Source: Daphnia pulex (taxonomy: Eukaryota; Arthropoda; Branchiopoda; Diplostraca; Daphniidae). Taken from it: a stretch of DNA of 64,000 bases. The position numbers and the translations under genes are program-made. The notes under the pieces are model-generated. The model was not told the origin of the DNA. It made no database searches and saw only the letters and a list, made by a program, of their open reading frames with translations. Of the stretch, positions 33,979-47,200 are shown piece after piece; position 1 is the stretch's first letter; each line of letters starts with the position of its first letter. Location of the stretch: NCBI RefSeq assembly GCF_021134715.1, contig NC_060024.1, forward strand, positions 10,602,001 through 10,666,000, in the 5' to 3' direction.

Positions 33979-36291
33979 TCAAGGAGTGCGCACAAAAGTT
34001 AGAAATTCTTCGCGTGTCTTGGAGTCATCACGGAATCCGCCCAACATGGCGGAAGTGACTGTCTTGGCGTTGATCTTCTGAACGCCCCGCATGACCATAC
34101 ACATGTGTCTGCAAAATGAGCACAACAATAAAAGGAGATCAATGAATCATCCAATCAATTGTGCTGTAACAAATGATGAATTAACAATGTTCAAATATTT
34201 ACGTTGCTTCTACTACAACGCCGACTCCGTGGGGCGTTACCGCCTCACACACGGCCAGTGCAATTTGTTTGGTCAACCTCTCCTGGACTTGTAAGCGACG
34301 ACTGTAGATCTCCACAATCCTGTTTTGGAAAAAAACAAAAAGAAAAACCTGTTATATTTTATTTCATTCAAAATTAGATATTCAAATGAACAGCAAACCT
34401 GGCCAATTTGGACAGTCCAAGAACTTTGCCGTTGGGCAAATAACCGATGGACACTTTACCGATGAACGGTACCAAATGATGTTCGCACATGGAAAACATT
34501 TCAATGTCTTTGACCACGACCATTTCGTCGTGGTTTTCATCAAAAATGGCATCGTTCAAAACCTCTGTCAAATGAAAATAATAACAAATGACTTGAGAGT
34601 TTAATAAGATAGGCGGCGCCAGCTGTCAAACTGTCACGTAGGCAATGATTATGAACAAAGACATTCAGCCCCACCAAACGAGACAGTGAAATGAAAAAAA
34701 AAAATGAAACTAAGACGAAAAAAAAGTCGGTTAAGTGACACGCGAAACGAAAAGGACAATTCCTAACTAAGCTGCTTTTCATCATCTACCCCCGCACGAT
34801 ATCGATCGCGTGCCAGCAATCTGGTGAAAGTTAGACGCGTCACGTACTGCGAGGACCGTCTATCTAGCGACAAGGAATTTTTCTTGGAGGGGCTCGTGCT
34901 CAACAGGCAGCAATCAGGAAGAATGTTCGCAGAAGTCGAAGAATGGGACCAATCACTCCTACGAGAATAGCAAGTCAAACGAATATCCCTTTAAGGCTGC
35001 TCATCTTAAATCGCGGAGAAAATCATTTCGGGAGGGGGTCTTGTGCCGGACGGGATGGAAACAGTAAACCATAAAACAGCACTAATAAAAAAAAGGGGAT
35101 TGTTGACGGCCGGCTCATCATCCCGGCGTGCGGGAATGAAAGCGCTTTCACAGCCGAGTAGAATGGAAGATGCCTTTAAGCGCTGCCCTAGTAATCAACA
35201 ACGGCCCGTCATTTAATTACAGACATCTAACGGGAAAGAAACGTTTCTTCAGAGATTGGACGAGGAGAAAAGAAAAGAAAGAAATCTGCAAGACAAGATT
35301 GATTGGCATGAATGATGTCTTGGAATAACCTTCTAGCGTCTGTTCATATCCTTTTGTGAAAAAGAGGAAAGCTTTGGCCGCTCTCTCGGGCGTTTTCAGC
35401 AGCCCTTGGCGACATGGGTCCTCCCCAACATCGGACAGCAAGGAACGATACGACTCCACCATTGACGGTAACATGTCCTCGCGATTCAGACGTGGAGAAC
35501 TCCGCAGATTATCGACATCTAATAAAAAAGAAAAGAAATAAACACAAAAATATGTTTTACAATAATCATCATTTTTATTTTGACTTGTAATTGACGTCAT
35601 GTAAAAGTAGGATGCTGGGCCTTGATTAGAAACGTAATAAGATCCAAGTCGTTGAATTCCCCATAGGTCCCGTAATTTAATTTGCTACATCATTCTGGCA
35701 AAAAATTTGGGCTATAGTTATCAGCAGGTTTCTGATGAAATTAGATTTTCCCGGAGAAAGCTGAACCTCGGTTGATTTCATTCGATGTCCCAGAACTGAA
35801 TACATATGTATCGATCGTCAACCGTCTCGAATTTTCATGCTTAGCATATCAGACGAGGAGCAAAGTACATTGTCTTGTCAAAAATGAGACCAGATATTTG
35901 TGGGGTATTCCTTTATATGTGCGATCTAGGTATTACCACGATCAGTTGTCACACACGACACACACACAACTCTTTGAACCTCATTTTCTAAATCTCGACT
36001 AGACATCTCGTGGAGTTCGGACCAAATTTGAAAGCTTTTTATTCGCATTTAAGGCTTTCACATAGATTACGAACCGAGCCCAGGGCGTTTCTACGCGACA
36101 CATTTGAAAGAATGAATGGAAAAAAAACCAGCTTAAACCTCAACAGCATTTGTCTTAAACTCAAAGTAGAGGAAGGAAAGTGGAAACTAACCGATTGTCC
36201 GTAGTCCATTAGTGATGGATTTACACTCGGGATCATCTCCGTTTGTGACAGCCGCTCCAGCTACTGGCTTACTGCCTTTGAAAGCTTCCAT
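33979..36291 (-). CDS. GCH1: GTP cyclohydrolase I
   Basis: Five exons, 36291-36192, 35518-35330, 34564-34399, 34319-34203 and 34108-33979, encode 233 aa. The catalytic domain is almost colinear with animal GCH1. It has [13 protein letters not shown], the zinc ligands Cys123 and His126 in [41 protein letters not shown], and [17 protein letters not shown] with the third zinc ligand Cys194. The spacing of the three ligands equals that of the human enzyme. It converts GTP to 7,8-dihydroneopterin triphosphate, the first and rate-limiting step of tetrahydrobiopterin synthesis, which also feeds pteridine eye pigments and is called Punch in Drosophila. The N-terminus ([15 protein letters not shown]) is short and not conserved. 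The intron after exon 1 is about 670 bp. Alternative first exons, known in flies, are possible but none was identified. Confidence 0.95.
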
Positions 36292-38431
36292 GTTAGTAGT
36301 ATCAGATTGATTGATCTAAAGATTGAAAATTGAAAAAAAAAAAGATTACAAATAAATCTTGCTATTTTAGTATTTTTCCTATTCAAACAGTAAAATGGAA
36401 AAAAAAACGGGAAATTTAACAATGGAAAAGTCATTTTCTTGATTCTGTACCTAATCTTTTTTTGAGAAATAATATATATATATATTTTTAAACTAAATGT
36501 CCAGCTGCCTGTTGGTTCTGCCACTACTGGTGCTGTTGCTCCGGAGACTGTGAAGGGACTGAACCTCTCTTCTGCCGACCTTCTTTATATAGTGCGTAGG
36601 GCGCACGCCGAGAAGCAAAGCAACAATGCTCTCGTTTCATATTCGGGTTACCCAATAACGCCGCAAGCTTATATAACACTCAATCAGTCCGCATTTGATA
36701 GATCTCGTTTAATAGAAAGTGAACAGCAACCAAAAAAATAGGTGATTAAGGTGTAGCTAGAGCAAATTAGATAAAAAGTGTCGAGGAAAGTTTGGCGGGA
36801 AAAAACGCTAAATTTGATGCAAGTGCATTGAACTGCAGTTCCGAATAAGTGAACGCCTCACATATAGGGAACCCTGTCACGTAGACCAAGAACATTGGTA
36901 TCCTCTTCCTTTATCGTCTCGCTGTATGCAATTATCAGATTTTTTTTTTCCCCCGGCCAAAAATGTCAATCGAATATACGAAATATATTGAGGAGCGCGG
37001 GGGCAGCAGCGCGAAAGACTTTAACAAGAATTCAATCGCCCATAGAGAGTGCCTTGATGAATCTTTGATGAAAATGCCATTTATTTTCCACTCCCGACCC
37101 ACCCAAGCCGACGGCGGGACTTGATGCATCTACGGATCGATTGCTTCTGTGAGAGAGTAGATTGGATCAAACGACTCGAACGCTAAAAGCTGATCTCATG
37201 TTCATTCATCGAGCGTTGAGAACTGCAACACGGTGCCCTCAAGGGGCACTGTAGAAGGTTTGAATCGATCTACTTTCCCCCCCTCCCCACCCACGATCCA
37301 TTCAACTTATGGGGCAAGTTGCGCAACAAGATTTATCTATCGGTTGTTTTTACTATCAGCTTGTGAATAATGCCCATCAAAAATTGTTTGCGTATGTGCA
37401 GCACCGACGACACAATATACTGTACAAACTACAAACTGATGATCGATGGCCACACTTTGGACGTTCAATCAATTACATTAACAGATTTCATCAGAATCCA
37501 TCAACATTGATTGGATATGAAATAAGTGACAATAATTTCAAATAGCATTTCAAATTACACAAAGTTCCATAGATCAATCGCTATAAAAAAATTACTAAAA
37601 TTATAAGCCATTAAAGCCAAACTTGTACAAATTTATGGTTAATTGGTTATATAGAGCAAAACTTGTACAAGTTTATGGTTATATAGAGCAAAACTTGTAC
37701 AAGTTTGGCTAATAAAACTATTGCTTGTGATGAAGTGATGCAAATATTGAAATGACACCTGCCTTTTAAATCGAGCAAGGTTGGAGACAGATCTGCTACT
37801 GTTGAAAGACTAGGTCAAGGCTTCCATACCATCCACATGGAAACTGCAAATATTTCAACATAAAATAGATTATAATATTTTTGAAAGTAAAATTGTGCAA
37901 CAAAATCCAAATGGTTGAAACAAATATATATACTTACTTGAGAGATTGTGACGGTTCAATGAACATGTGTGCCAATTTAAACTTGCAATGAAGTGAAATA
38001 AAGATCTTTGAAAGCCAGGAAACTTTAAAAGTTAGCCAACACACAAAAAAGATCTTGTTAATATCCAAACAAAAATATTCTGAGAAATTTGTAGGAAAAA
38101 AAAACTGGTCCAACTTTTAAACTCTCAATTCAGTACAACGAACGCCACTAGTTATTTCTAGGTTGAAACTAATACTACTATTACTGTTCTCGCTTTATTG
38201 AGGGTTCTACATGTAATAAGATAAGATCAAAATCTTTGTTGGATAAGTTATACAAAAGGAAAACCGGATTCAAATCGTGTCTCTTAAAAAAACAACAAAA
38301 CTATCTTGACAAACAAGCAGACGACTTTGCCATTGTCATAGTAACTAGATCACCCATGGCAACCTTTTGTTTGTTTTCTTTTCGAGTAGTTGGCGTCTCT
38401 CTCATATTAGTAGTGGGATGGAAAAAGGGAT
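36292..38431. other. Intergenic region between GCH1 and B9D2
   Basis: Shared upstream region of two divergent genes. It contains a TA microsatellite at about 36471-36486 and an orphan open stretch on + at about 36505-36741 that follows a 3' splice-like ATGTCCAG and reads LPVGSATTGAVAPETVKGLN. The protein is not recognised and may be a fragment. A short inverted repeat lies at 37615-37710. No other gene seen. Confidence 0.4.
37615..37710. repeat. Short element with 15-bp terminal inverted repeats
   Basis: AGCCAAACTTGTACA (37615-37629) and its exact complement TGTACAAGTTTGGCT (37696-37710) bracket 66 bp. Inside, ACTTGTACAAGTTTATGGTT and TATATAGAGCAAA are tandemly repeated, and ACTTGTACAAGT is itself a palindrome. 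Confidence 0.6.
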
Positions 38432-39130
38432 ATGGCAGAACTACATTTAATCGGGCAAATCATCGGCGGAACAGAGTTTTCCGAGAAATCAATTTGCTGT
38501 CGCTGGCAATTATCTTCAGGTAGGTGCCAATCGGCTTTGACGTGCGCTTTCTCTCTTTAAATGTGATCGGGCTCGTTAACGTTTTGAATTGTGAAACATC
38601 ACAGGTGAAAATTGGCGTGTTCTAGAAGGAGCCACTGAAGGCCAGACGCAACTTGACACACCACAAATCGGTTCTGTGAGCAGCTGGAATCATCCACTGG
38701 ACGTGCACTGGGCTACTCGAGGTCTTCAAGGCTGGCCGCAAATTCACCTACAGATTTACCACCTGGACGCTTACTCACGAACCAATTTGATAGGCTACGC
38801 ATCTGCATCCATTCCTACACGTCCCGGCATCCACTACATCGACGCTCCGGCCTGGAGACCTTTAGGTTTTTATTTTTTCTTCGTTCCCTTTGTAAAAAGT
38901 AAAACCTGTCCGTTTAGGAGTTCAGAGTGATCAATTCTGGTTTTTTAAAAGGTACATTCACTGAGGAGTTGATGCGTCATTTCATTGGCGGTGGAGTCGA
39001 GTTGGCTGACGCAGAGCGAATCCAAAACGGAGCCGATCGATCCCGTTTGAGAACTGAAGCCACCGGAAGAGTCTACTTGGAAATAGGATTAGTCTTCCGC
39101 GATTTCAAAAAGTTTGGCATCGAGTACTAG
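38432..39130 (+). CDS. B9D2: B9 domain-containing protein 2 (ciliary transition zone)
   Basis: Three exons, 38432-38519, 38605-38865 and 38952-39130, encode 175 aa, the same length as human B9D2. The protein opens MAELHLIGQIIGGTEFSEKS and contains EGQTQLDTPQIG, HPLDVHWATRGLQGWPQ, PAWRPLG and a C-terminal GRVYLEIGLVFRDFKKFG, all close to the vertebrate protein. The whole length is a B9 (C2-like) domain. B9D2 with B9D1 and MKS1 forms the B9 complex at the ciliary transition zone, and human mutations cause Meckel and Joubert syndromes. Its stop codon is 13 bases before the ATG of the tectonic gene, and the ATG-containing region is in the same exon. No poly(A) signal lies between them. In arthropods motile or sensory cilia are limited to sensory neurons and sperm, so its expected site is sensory neurons. 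Confidence 0.95.
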
Positions 39131-39143
39131 ACGTCAAAAGAAA

Positions 39144-41197
39144 ATGGCCAAGTTACCCACCCTTCAGCTGCTATTCGTGATTCTACAATTTGCCCTGCTC
39201 ATCTCCAAAACTTTCGTCTTTACCCAGTCCGCGACGCAAAGTACAGCAGTCGATCAATCTGAAAGTAATAACCAAACCGACTTGAATCGAAAAAACCAGT
39301 CGAGCACCGATTCGACGACGGCGGCGACACCTATGTCAGAGAATTTAACCAATTCCTTATCAACAGCAGATATAAATCTAGATGAGAATATTTTCCTTTA
39401 TCTCAACACCGAGTCGTCGTCGGAATCCATTCCGACAACGACCGTCGCTCCCGAACAACCGGAATCGGATCCGTTCGATTACAATTTGTTCTTCTGCACT
39501 TGCGATTTGATTGGCGGAGAGTGTGACGTCAACTGCTGCTGCGATCCCGACTGCAGCCAGGACGACCTCCGCCTATTAAATGGCTGCTGGTCGCCGCCCA
39601 GTTCGTATTTCGACCGTTACTATTGCTCGCCGGATCCTGATCGTTACGGACTCGTATGGAACAATACGCCGGAATTCCGCGTCCAGTGGAGTTCTCGCAG
39701 CGGAATGTTCTGCATCGTCACAGACAACGTCCCTAAAAAGAGATTGTTCGAAGATCAAGCTCCCGTTACCGAAGATGAGCTTTTCAAGCACATCTCGCCC
39801 AAATTGTCCGGCAGATGGAACGATCCGGAGAGCCAAGAACCCAGTGCCGGATTGGAACAATGGATTTATCAGCCGTACTACAAGCAAGGGTCGCCCATCT
39901 TCACTCTCCATATCAACGGGATCGTTAGCGTCTTGAGTAATTGCCTGAAATTCATTTTTTTTTAAATTGAATTATTGATGCGAATTTGTTTTAATTGCAA
40001 TTTCATTTGTCAGATTTACCGCGTTCGCTCAATAGCGCTTCGTGCAACACGGCCCAAACGGTCCATTTCCTGGAATCTGATAACGATTACCAGTGCAGTC
40101 TGCCGGGCGAGGATCGATGCCGTCCAACGATTCGTCTTGAAGAATGGCTGGCCAATTTAGCTGTCTTCCGGCTTCCGTCTTATTCGGTCTCTTTCAACGG
40201 GAACGGCAATAGCAGCGCCCGATGGGGCGACATGGACAAGTTGGCGCCGGTGGTTGTTAGAATCTGCGAGAACTCTTATTCCGAATGCAGATCGGATCTT
40301 CCAGCACCTGAGCCCAGCTGTCGGAATTCGCTGACCGCCGTGACGTTGCGCATTACTCACAACGGGACAGAAGGCATCCGCTCCGTTTTGGCGGATCTGC
40401 TCTACACGTCGGCGTCGGCGGGACCGGTCCGTTTCCAAACGATCCATCAATCACTGGCCGAAATGAACCGACCGAGTGGCGGTGCGAATAATCCGCTGAG
40501 AACACGGTCGGGAAACCCTGGCTACCTGACGGGCAAACCCCTTCTGGTTGCCAAATTGAACTCGTCCAGCGGGGAAGGAGCTTACCAAACGCTGGACGTC
40601 TTCCCCGGCACGCCCAAAGCCCGGCTGATCCGATTTGGAGAGGACAGTTACCACGCTTTCCGTATGAATGGGATCAAGATGGACAACCGGACTCAATGGT
40701 GTGCAAACTGGAGCCACTTCGTCCTGGAATCTTTCTGGGGTCCGCAATTGCAACTGCTTCGCTTGGGGGCTTTCGGCAACGTCGAGTTGAACGAGACGGA
40801 AGTCTCCGCCCTGTGGCTGGCCATCAGGATCCAGACGGAAGAGCTGAGCTGCTTCGATTCGCTCATCCACGGCCAACTGGTCGTCGCCTACGCCAAATCG
40901 GGGTCGTACGACCAACCGCAGAACAAACTGCTGGGCGCTGGGTTGACGCTGAGGTCGTCCGGTGCGGATTGCCTCGTCGAATCGTCCAACAGGTGCTCCC
41001 TCCAGCTGAGTCAAACCGTTTCGTTCGTCATGTCGGATTCTCCCACGTTCATGGTTCTGCCTCAACCGCCCCGTTGGAAAATCCAGTTACCTCACGATTT
41101 CTTTTATCCCTTTCTTTTGTCCTCGGCCGGAAGCGTATTATTAAGTCCGTCCATCACGCTTCCTCTATTCCTCGTCGTCGTGTTTTATGGCCGTTAG
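39144..41197 (+). CDS. TCTN: Tectonic family protein (ciliary transition zone)
   Basis: Two exons, 39144-39936 and 40014-41197, encode 658 aa. The start MAKLPTLQLLFVILQFAL gives a clear signal peptide. An in-frame ATG at 39114 lies inside the B9D2 coding region and would add ten polar residues before the signal peptide. A Ser/Thr/Asn-rich stretch follows, then the cysteine cluster CTCDLIGGECDVNCCCDPDC (residues about 118-137) and a long tectonic domain with NPGYLTGKPLLVAKL. The last 25 residues are hydrophobic and may be a membrane anchor or GPI signal. Tectonics work in the MKS/B9 complex of the transition zone, the same complex as B9D2. Whether it is TCTN1, 2 or 3 is not assigned; arthropods often have one. 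The gene is probably co-transcribed with B9D2, since no splice acceptor occurs in the 13-base gap. Confidence 0.9.
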
Positions 41198-41226
41198 ATG
41201 GCGTTCACTGTCTCCTATTTTGGAAA

Positions 41227-41232
41227 AATAAA
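41227..41232 (+). terminator. Poly(A) signal of the B9D2-tectonic unit
   Basis: AATAAA 30 bases after the tectonic stop. It is the first canonical signal downstream of B9D2 on this strand in the region examined and would end a joint transcript. Confidence 0.6.
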
Positions 41233-44200
41233 AAGCGGAGAATTTCTTATCAATTGACTTTTTCGACCGCTAGATGGCGTCTAGGGTTACAAATAACAAA
41301 TAATAACAATAATGCTGGCAAAAAGATAGGAACCGAAGTGAAGCCATGAAAGAGAAGAGAGAGGATCACTAAAGTATTAAAAAAGAAAAGATAATAATAA
41401 AAGAAAAAAAAAGAAAACAGGTTTAAATTTATAATGGAAATAGTAGAAGTCGAGAGTCGCAAGTTCTTCTGCATAAAAGGATGATATCGCGTGACAAGAA
41501 AAACGAGTAACATAGTATTATTATAACATTCCGAAACAGGAAAAAGAGTGAAAACTTTTTTTTTTCCTTGGCTAGCGCACAGGATCATCGCATCCGATAT
41601 ATCGACGGGAGGATTACGCGCTAGCGCGGCGACTCTGAAAAAGTCAAAACAACAACAACAACATCCACCGGGGCAGACAGCGGAAAAGAAAAAAAGACAC
41701 ACAAAAAGGACGGCGACTTCAACCGTCGAGGAAAGTGCGAAGCCAAAAAACCACACCCACCCAAACACAGAGAAATATAAGGAGGTACTATACTCCTACT
41801 ACTATACGTTCGACTATACGATTATATCCAAGTCTGATCAGAACGACGATAGAGATACAGGATCCCCCCTCCCGTCTGTTCATATTTGGAAAATGCCACA
41901 GCAGAGTTGAACGAAAAAAAGGTGAACTTTCGGGCCGGTTCACGGAGGAACATGAACCGACAGTGGGTGCGGACGGTCGGAATTTGTTGGGGAGGGCATG
42001 TACCTACACACATTTCTAAATACTTTTTGTTTTTGTTCTAGTACTAGACTTTATTTTGAAATGTCCCGACCCCGGTGACCGTCTCAATTTGCTCGCCGAT
42101 AACCCTCGCTGACTCGGTCGCCGCTAAATAACCATAAAGTTCACCATGAGGAAGATTTCTAATTCAATTTTACAACCAAACCCCCTCCAAAAAAAAATGT
42201 TAGACGACCAACAAAATAATAGATGTGTCCTGATGCACCCGGCACCCCGTTGGGCGACTCCTATGTATCGATCGTCTTTTTGATTGTTAGGGAAAAGAAA
42301 CAAAATAACCGACACAGTGACATCATGTCGGAGCGGGAGCGTCTAAACGAAAAGATAGAGGAAAAAGGCTTAGTCCAATTAGAAAAGGTCCCGGGATTGC
42401 TGTTGTGTCCCGCCAAGAAATAATAAGACGTACCACTATATTACGTAGTACAGCGTACGTGTATGGCAATTATAGCGGCCGGATCTCTCATCTATCAAAG
42501 TTGATTCCACTTTTTTGGAGGGTGAATCTAGACTAGATCTTTTATAAATTATTATTGTTACCATCGTTGGGAAAAAGAAAAAAAAAGTGTTGTTATTTCT
42601 AAAGAGGTCACGTGACTGACGAGTGCGACTGGAATAAGCGAACGGCGTTCATCGCTCGGTGGTTGAACGCCCGCCGAAAATGCGGCCCAGTCACGTGCCG
42701 CACTCATCTCTCCATCCGTCGGAGAGATATATCTCATGCGGCTTATTGATCCGGCGCTCTCTCCCAACACACACACTCTGTCTGTGTGTACACATATCAT
42801 CGTTGACAATCCGGGGTACTAAAAAACCGAGTGAGAGGGGGGAGTGAAACCGCTAATTAACCGCCGGCAATGGTGCGGAACGAATGAATATTTCAACTCG
42901 GCGTCCGTCCATCTATCAACAATTGGCCGGCATCAACTTGCGATTGTCCCGGTGTTGAGTGACAGGCTCATCCGACGCCAATCAAAAGACTCTCTTTCCC
43001 ACTCATTTTTCCGCACTTGTGCTACACACACACAAAGGTCGTTTTGAGGTGGCCATGAATAATTCATCGATTTTGGTATAGAAATAAAAAAAGTGGCTCA
43101 GTTTTTTTGGAACAGTTCAGCACAGCCGGCCCAGGGACTGTGTTATTCTTTAGCCTATATAGCGCTCTCCTTTTTTTTATATTTTTGTCATTGTTAAATA
43201 TAGAAAATAAAAGGAGAACCTCTTTTTTTTCGTTTGGGGGGGCTGTGTGAGGGGAGTGATGATTTTGATACAGCGGGTAGAGAGGGGGGCCTTCTATATA
43301 GTTTGACAGCCAACGACCTTTTTATTATACGGACAATCGAACAGCACACGGGAGCAGAAAAAGAAAAAGAATCTATATATATATGCCGCTCGCTGTCTAT
43401 CATTGGAGCTGTGCTGTGCTGTTGCAGCCGTCGATGACAAATATATTCCGCACCAGGAATGTTTTTGCTATCGATTCTATTCAACACCTCCGGTGTAGAA
43501 GAGGAGGAGGAGGCAGGCATGAACACATGAAAAGTGCTGGATGTGGTGTTGAATTGGCCATGTGTGGATGATGATGGCTTCTTCGGGGGTCTCTTGTTGT
43601 TACAAGGGACCCTAGACACACATAGAGGGGGGACCGACGCTCATATATACGATGCGGTATTCCAAGCGTTTCAATGAATATAGGAGATCGGGCGGCCGAG
43701 GTTTTTTTCCTTTTTTTATTTTGGATATTCACAAGAGGGGAGAAAGAAAAGCGACAGAGTTTCTCTAACGGTTACTACCCCAGCGGGATGAGGAGGGTTG
43801 TGTGTGTGTGTATCCAAAGTCAACAGGGCGATGGATCTACACGGACTCTCACTTAGAGTAACAGCGCAATTTATCGTTCTAGTACCGCAGTAGCCCACGA
43901 AAACTAGGCAAACATTTACCACATACATTGGCTGCACACTCCCCATTCAAAAAAGGCCCGTCTCTCTCCTTGGCTGCTGGCCCTGACGTCTTCTTTTATA
44001 TCTCTCGACAAATACGACCAATGTTTGCCCAGTCTTTCCTCCTATAACCCATATGTACATTTATGTGTTATGTATAGGCAAACAGCAGCTGAGAGATATT
44101 AGCGATATCTTCATTTCAAATCGATTTCCTATATATTCCGTGATGTTTGTCGCGTGTTGGCTGCTGTACAAAGTCCGCTGGAAACCGCTAATTTCGATGC

Positions 44201-47200
44201 CATTCGACGATATAGTCAAACCATCTCTTCTTCACCAAACTCGATGGTTATCATTCATCAGAATGGCTTGGAAATGGCCAAGCGTGTGCCCTACATACGA
44301 GAAACCTCCCCTTTTATTTTATCTTTATCAAAGAAAAGAAAGAAAAGTAAAAAGGGTCTGATGGTCTGGGTCTGATGTCGGGCGTGCGCCCACGACGTTT
44401 TTCTCTTTTACCATTCGCCCCCCCCCCTCTTTTTACAACAAGTTTCAATGAGAACTTAACACAGACACACACACACACAAAAAAATTGGCATCTCGGGTT
44501 ACCTTTTGATATGATAGAAGCGAAAGAAAAAAGACTAAAGAGCTAGAGGGGGAGAGACTCTTGTGTCAACAATTGGCCCGACGCCCGTCCGCGCACATTC
44601 TGCGCGGGGGTTTCAAGTTCACTATAGCTCGTATTGATAATCATCGTTGCACTAGTATAGACTAAATAATAATAGTTATTTTTCTTAGTGTGTGCCAGCA
44701 GCACGCGACCGTTGGTCTCCAATGTCACACACCGCCCCTTTTGCTGCTGAGGCTGACGAGTTTCAAAAATGGCGCCACGAGATTATTATGATTACATTTG
44801 AATCCTACATGTAGTTATATTTTTGGTTGGGGAAGTATAGTAGTACCTTTTCTGGCGTCTGTGTAATAGCGGAGCCCAGCTAGGAGCAGGATTAAATCAT
44901 AATATAAAACCGGCGCTCCTTGACTCATCATCACCATTTGACTGACTTATTGCACTTTTTTTCTTCTTAATAGAAAAGTTGAAAGCAGCAGCACAGGATA
45001 TTTAGGGAGATATCTTGCGTGTGGCTTGGCTATATTTAGAAAAAGATATAGCTACATACACGCGCTAGCTTCTTCTTCTTCTGATCTTTTTGTGGGTATA
45101 GAAAGAAGAAGAAGAACAAGTCTGGTTGGTCACGTGGTTATATTATGGGATAGAGATCTACTTAATAGTTTTTACGCATAGTAGTATAGTAGATAAGCTC
45201 CTTAACTTTTCTCGGTGGGGTGGACGGAAGAAGAAGAAGAAGAAAAGTTTGTTTTTTTCTCACTTGTGGAAGAAGAAGAAGTAAAGCGTATAATTTACGG
45301 TGCTGGCCGAAAGGTGAAAAACGGACGAGCGTTCAAAAAAATATTTCGAAAATAATAATTCTACGACTTGGCTCGCTCTTTTCTTTCTGGTTCATATTGT
45401 TTGAATTCTATCAACAACTACACCACTTTTTTTTTAGTTTACGAACTCGTAAAAATGAAAAATCCGAAAATCCCCTTTGATATTTTTCATGACGACGACG
45501 GCTGTGTGTATAGCACGCGACCGTTGGCCTATCCAAAATAAAAAAAGGGGGGAAATTCAAACCAGCCAAACAAGAAGACGACGAAAACACGCGGTGATAA
45601 CATCTTACGGTACACACACGTCTGTTTAGGAAAAACTTCTTCTTTTCAATTTGATATCGATAATAATAACAAGGTATAGGGCCTATTTATTCCGTCGAGC
45701 GAGGAGGAAAAAAAGGGGGAGGTCAAAGAAGAACTTTCCCCACGAAAATCCTTATAGTACACGGTTATCGCGGTGTAATCAAACACACAACCGACTCTCT
45801 CTCTCTATCAATTGGCCTCTCTCTTTGCTTTTGTCTGAAGTTTTATTTGTGGCAAATGACAATTCAAGAGTATATCTCTATCTCCTGGATCGCGTATAGG
45901 GTGCGGGTGGGGGGGAAGGCCAGAAGGGATTGGGAAGTCCATCGATCATACAGACCCATCCGCAGTTCATCATCACATGATGGGCACCAAATTGGTGCAG
46001 TGGTTTGAGACGGATCGATTCTCTCCGCGCCGATCCGTGTAGAATCATTTCATCGTTCGATATCAATAGAGGGAGAAGAGAGCCAGCGATGTTTGGCCAG
46101 TAAATAAATCAAACTATATACGTGTACAACTCTAAAAATAGGCCATGTGAAATTAGCAATTTTCTGCCAATTGAACCGCAACGGCGGCGGCAGCCAAAAA
46201 CGGACGATCTAAACAATAGAACTTTATAACTGTACACAACGTTTTATAAATAGGTGCCGGAATGCTTCACCTGGACTACTCCTCCCAACCCCAGATAGGA
46301 GGGGAAATAAGCCTCCGGTCAATCAAAGAAAAAGAATTCATCTCCATCCATCCATCTAGGTATATAGCTGAACTATTGAAAAAGAAATATACATATCACA
46401 CAGCTCTACATGTCCAACCCACGGACGTTTGTGCACAGCAGAGTATATGCGTATACGAAGAAAACAGGGTCCCTGTTGGCGTCCCATGATGATGGGCATG
46501 CCGGGTATAGTACCTATATATATACCCTGCTGTGAAATGATAGTGTGGCGGAACCCCTCCGTTTAGACACACAGGATCCCTCCCCCTTTTTTTTCTGCAC
46601 AGCACCATTCAATCTAGCGAAAATACAGAGGCCATCAGCCATCATTCTCTATACACTTTTCTTCTTCCTCCCCCTCCCCTATATTCTGTGTGTTTATTTG
46701 TATACACATCAACGGTGTGTGTGTGCTGTGTGTGTACAGATAGACGCCGAGGCGTGAAATGTGCCCTGCCGTTTTGTGTATCGAAACGTCGTCCTGTGTC
46801 GGACATTGGCGGCCATTTGCCGCTAAAGTTTTCTTCTATCAAAAATGGTTTTCTATTTTATTATTTGGCCATTTCCTCACTCCTTTTCATCTGTCAATTC
46901 TCGCCTTCCATTCAGACAAATCACAATATAACTTGGGGGACGTTCAAATTGTGAACACACACATTTCCGCTGGCGCGGAGAGATTGACAGCCGTCGAAGG
47001 TGAGAGAGCCGGAATCTCAAATAAAGGTGTAAAGATGTACCAATAATCGAAATGGATTGGTCTATCCATTTCTACACCTTTTTGTAGAAATTGATCGAGA
47101 GATCAAAAAGAGTGAACGATCTCATTCGATTTTCTCATAATAGATTATACATATTAGACGTTATTATCTAATATATCTCATCATTACAAGATTGAGATGA

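Noticed and set aside
34763-34978. Minus-strand frame inside a GCH1 intron, considered as an alternative first exon
   Set aside because: It lies downstream of the exon with the conserved [13 protein letters not shown], so it cannot be an upstream alternative start, and has no clear donor.
39576-41065. Long minus-strand and alternative-frame ORFs under tectonic
   Set aside because: GC-rich coding sequence of tectonic leaves other frames open; no recognisable motifs in them.
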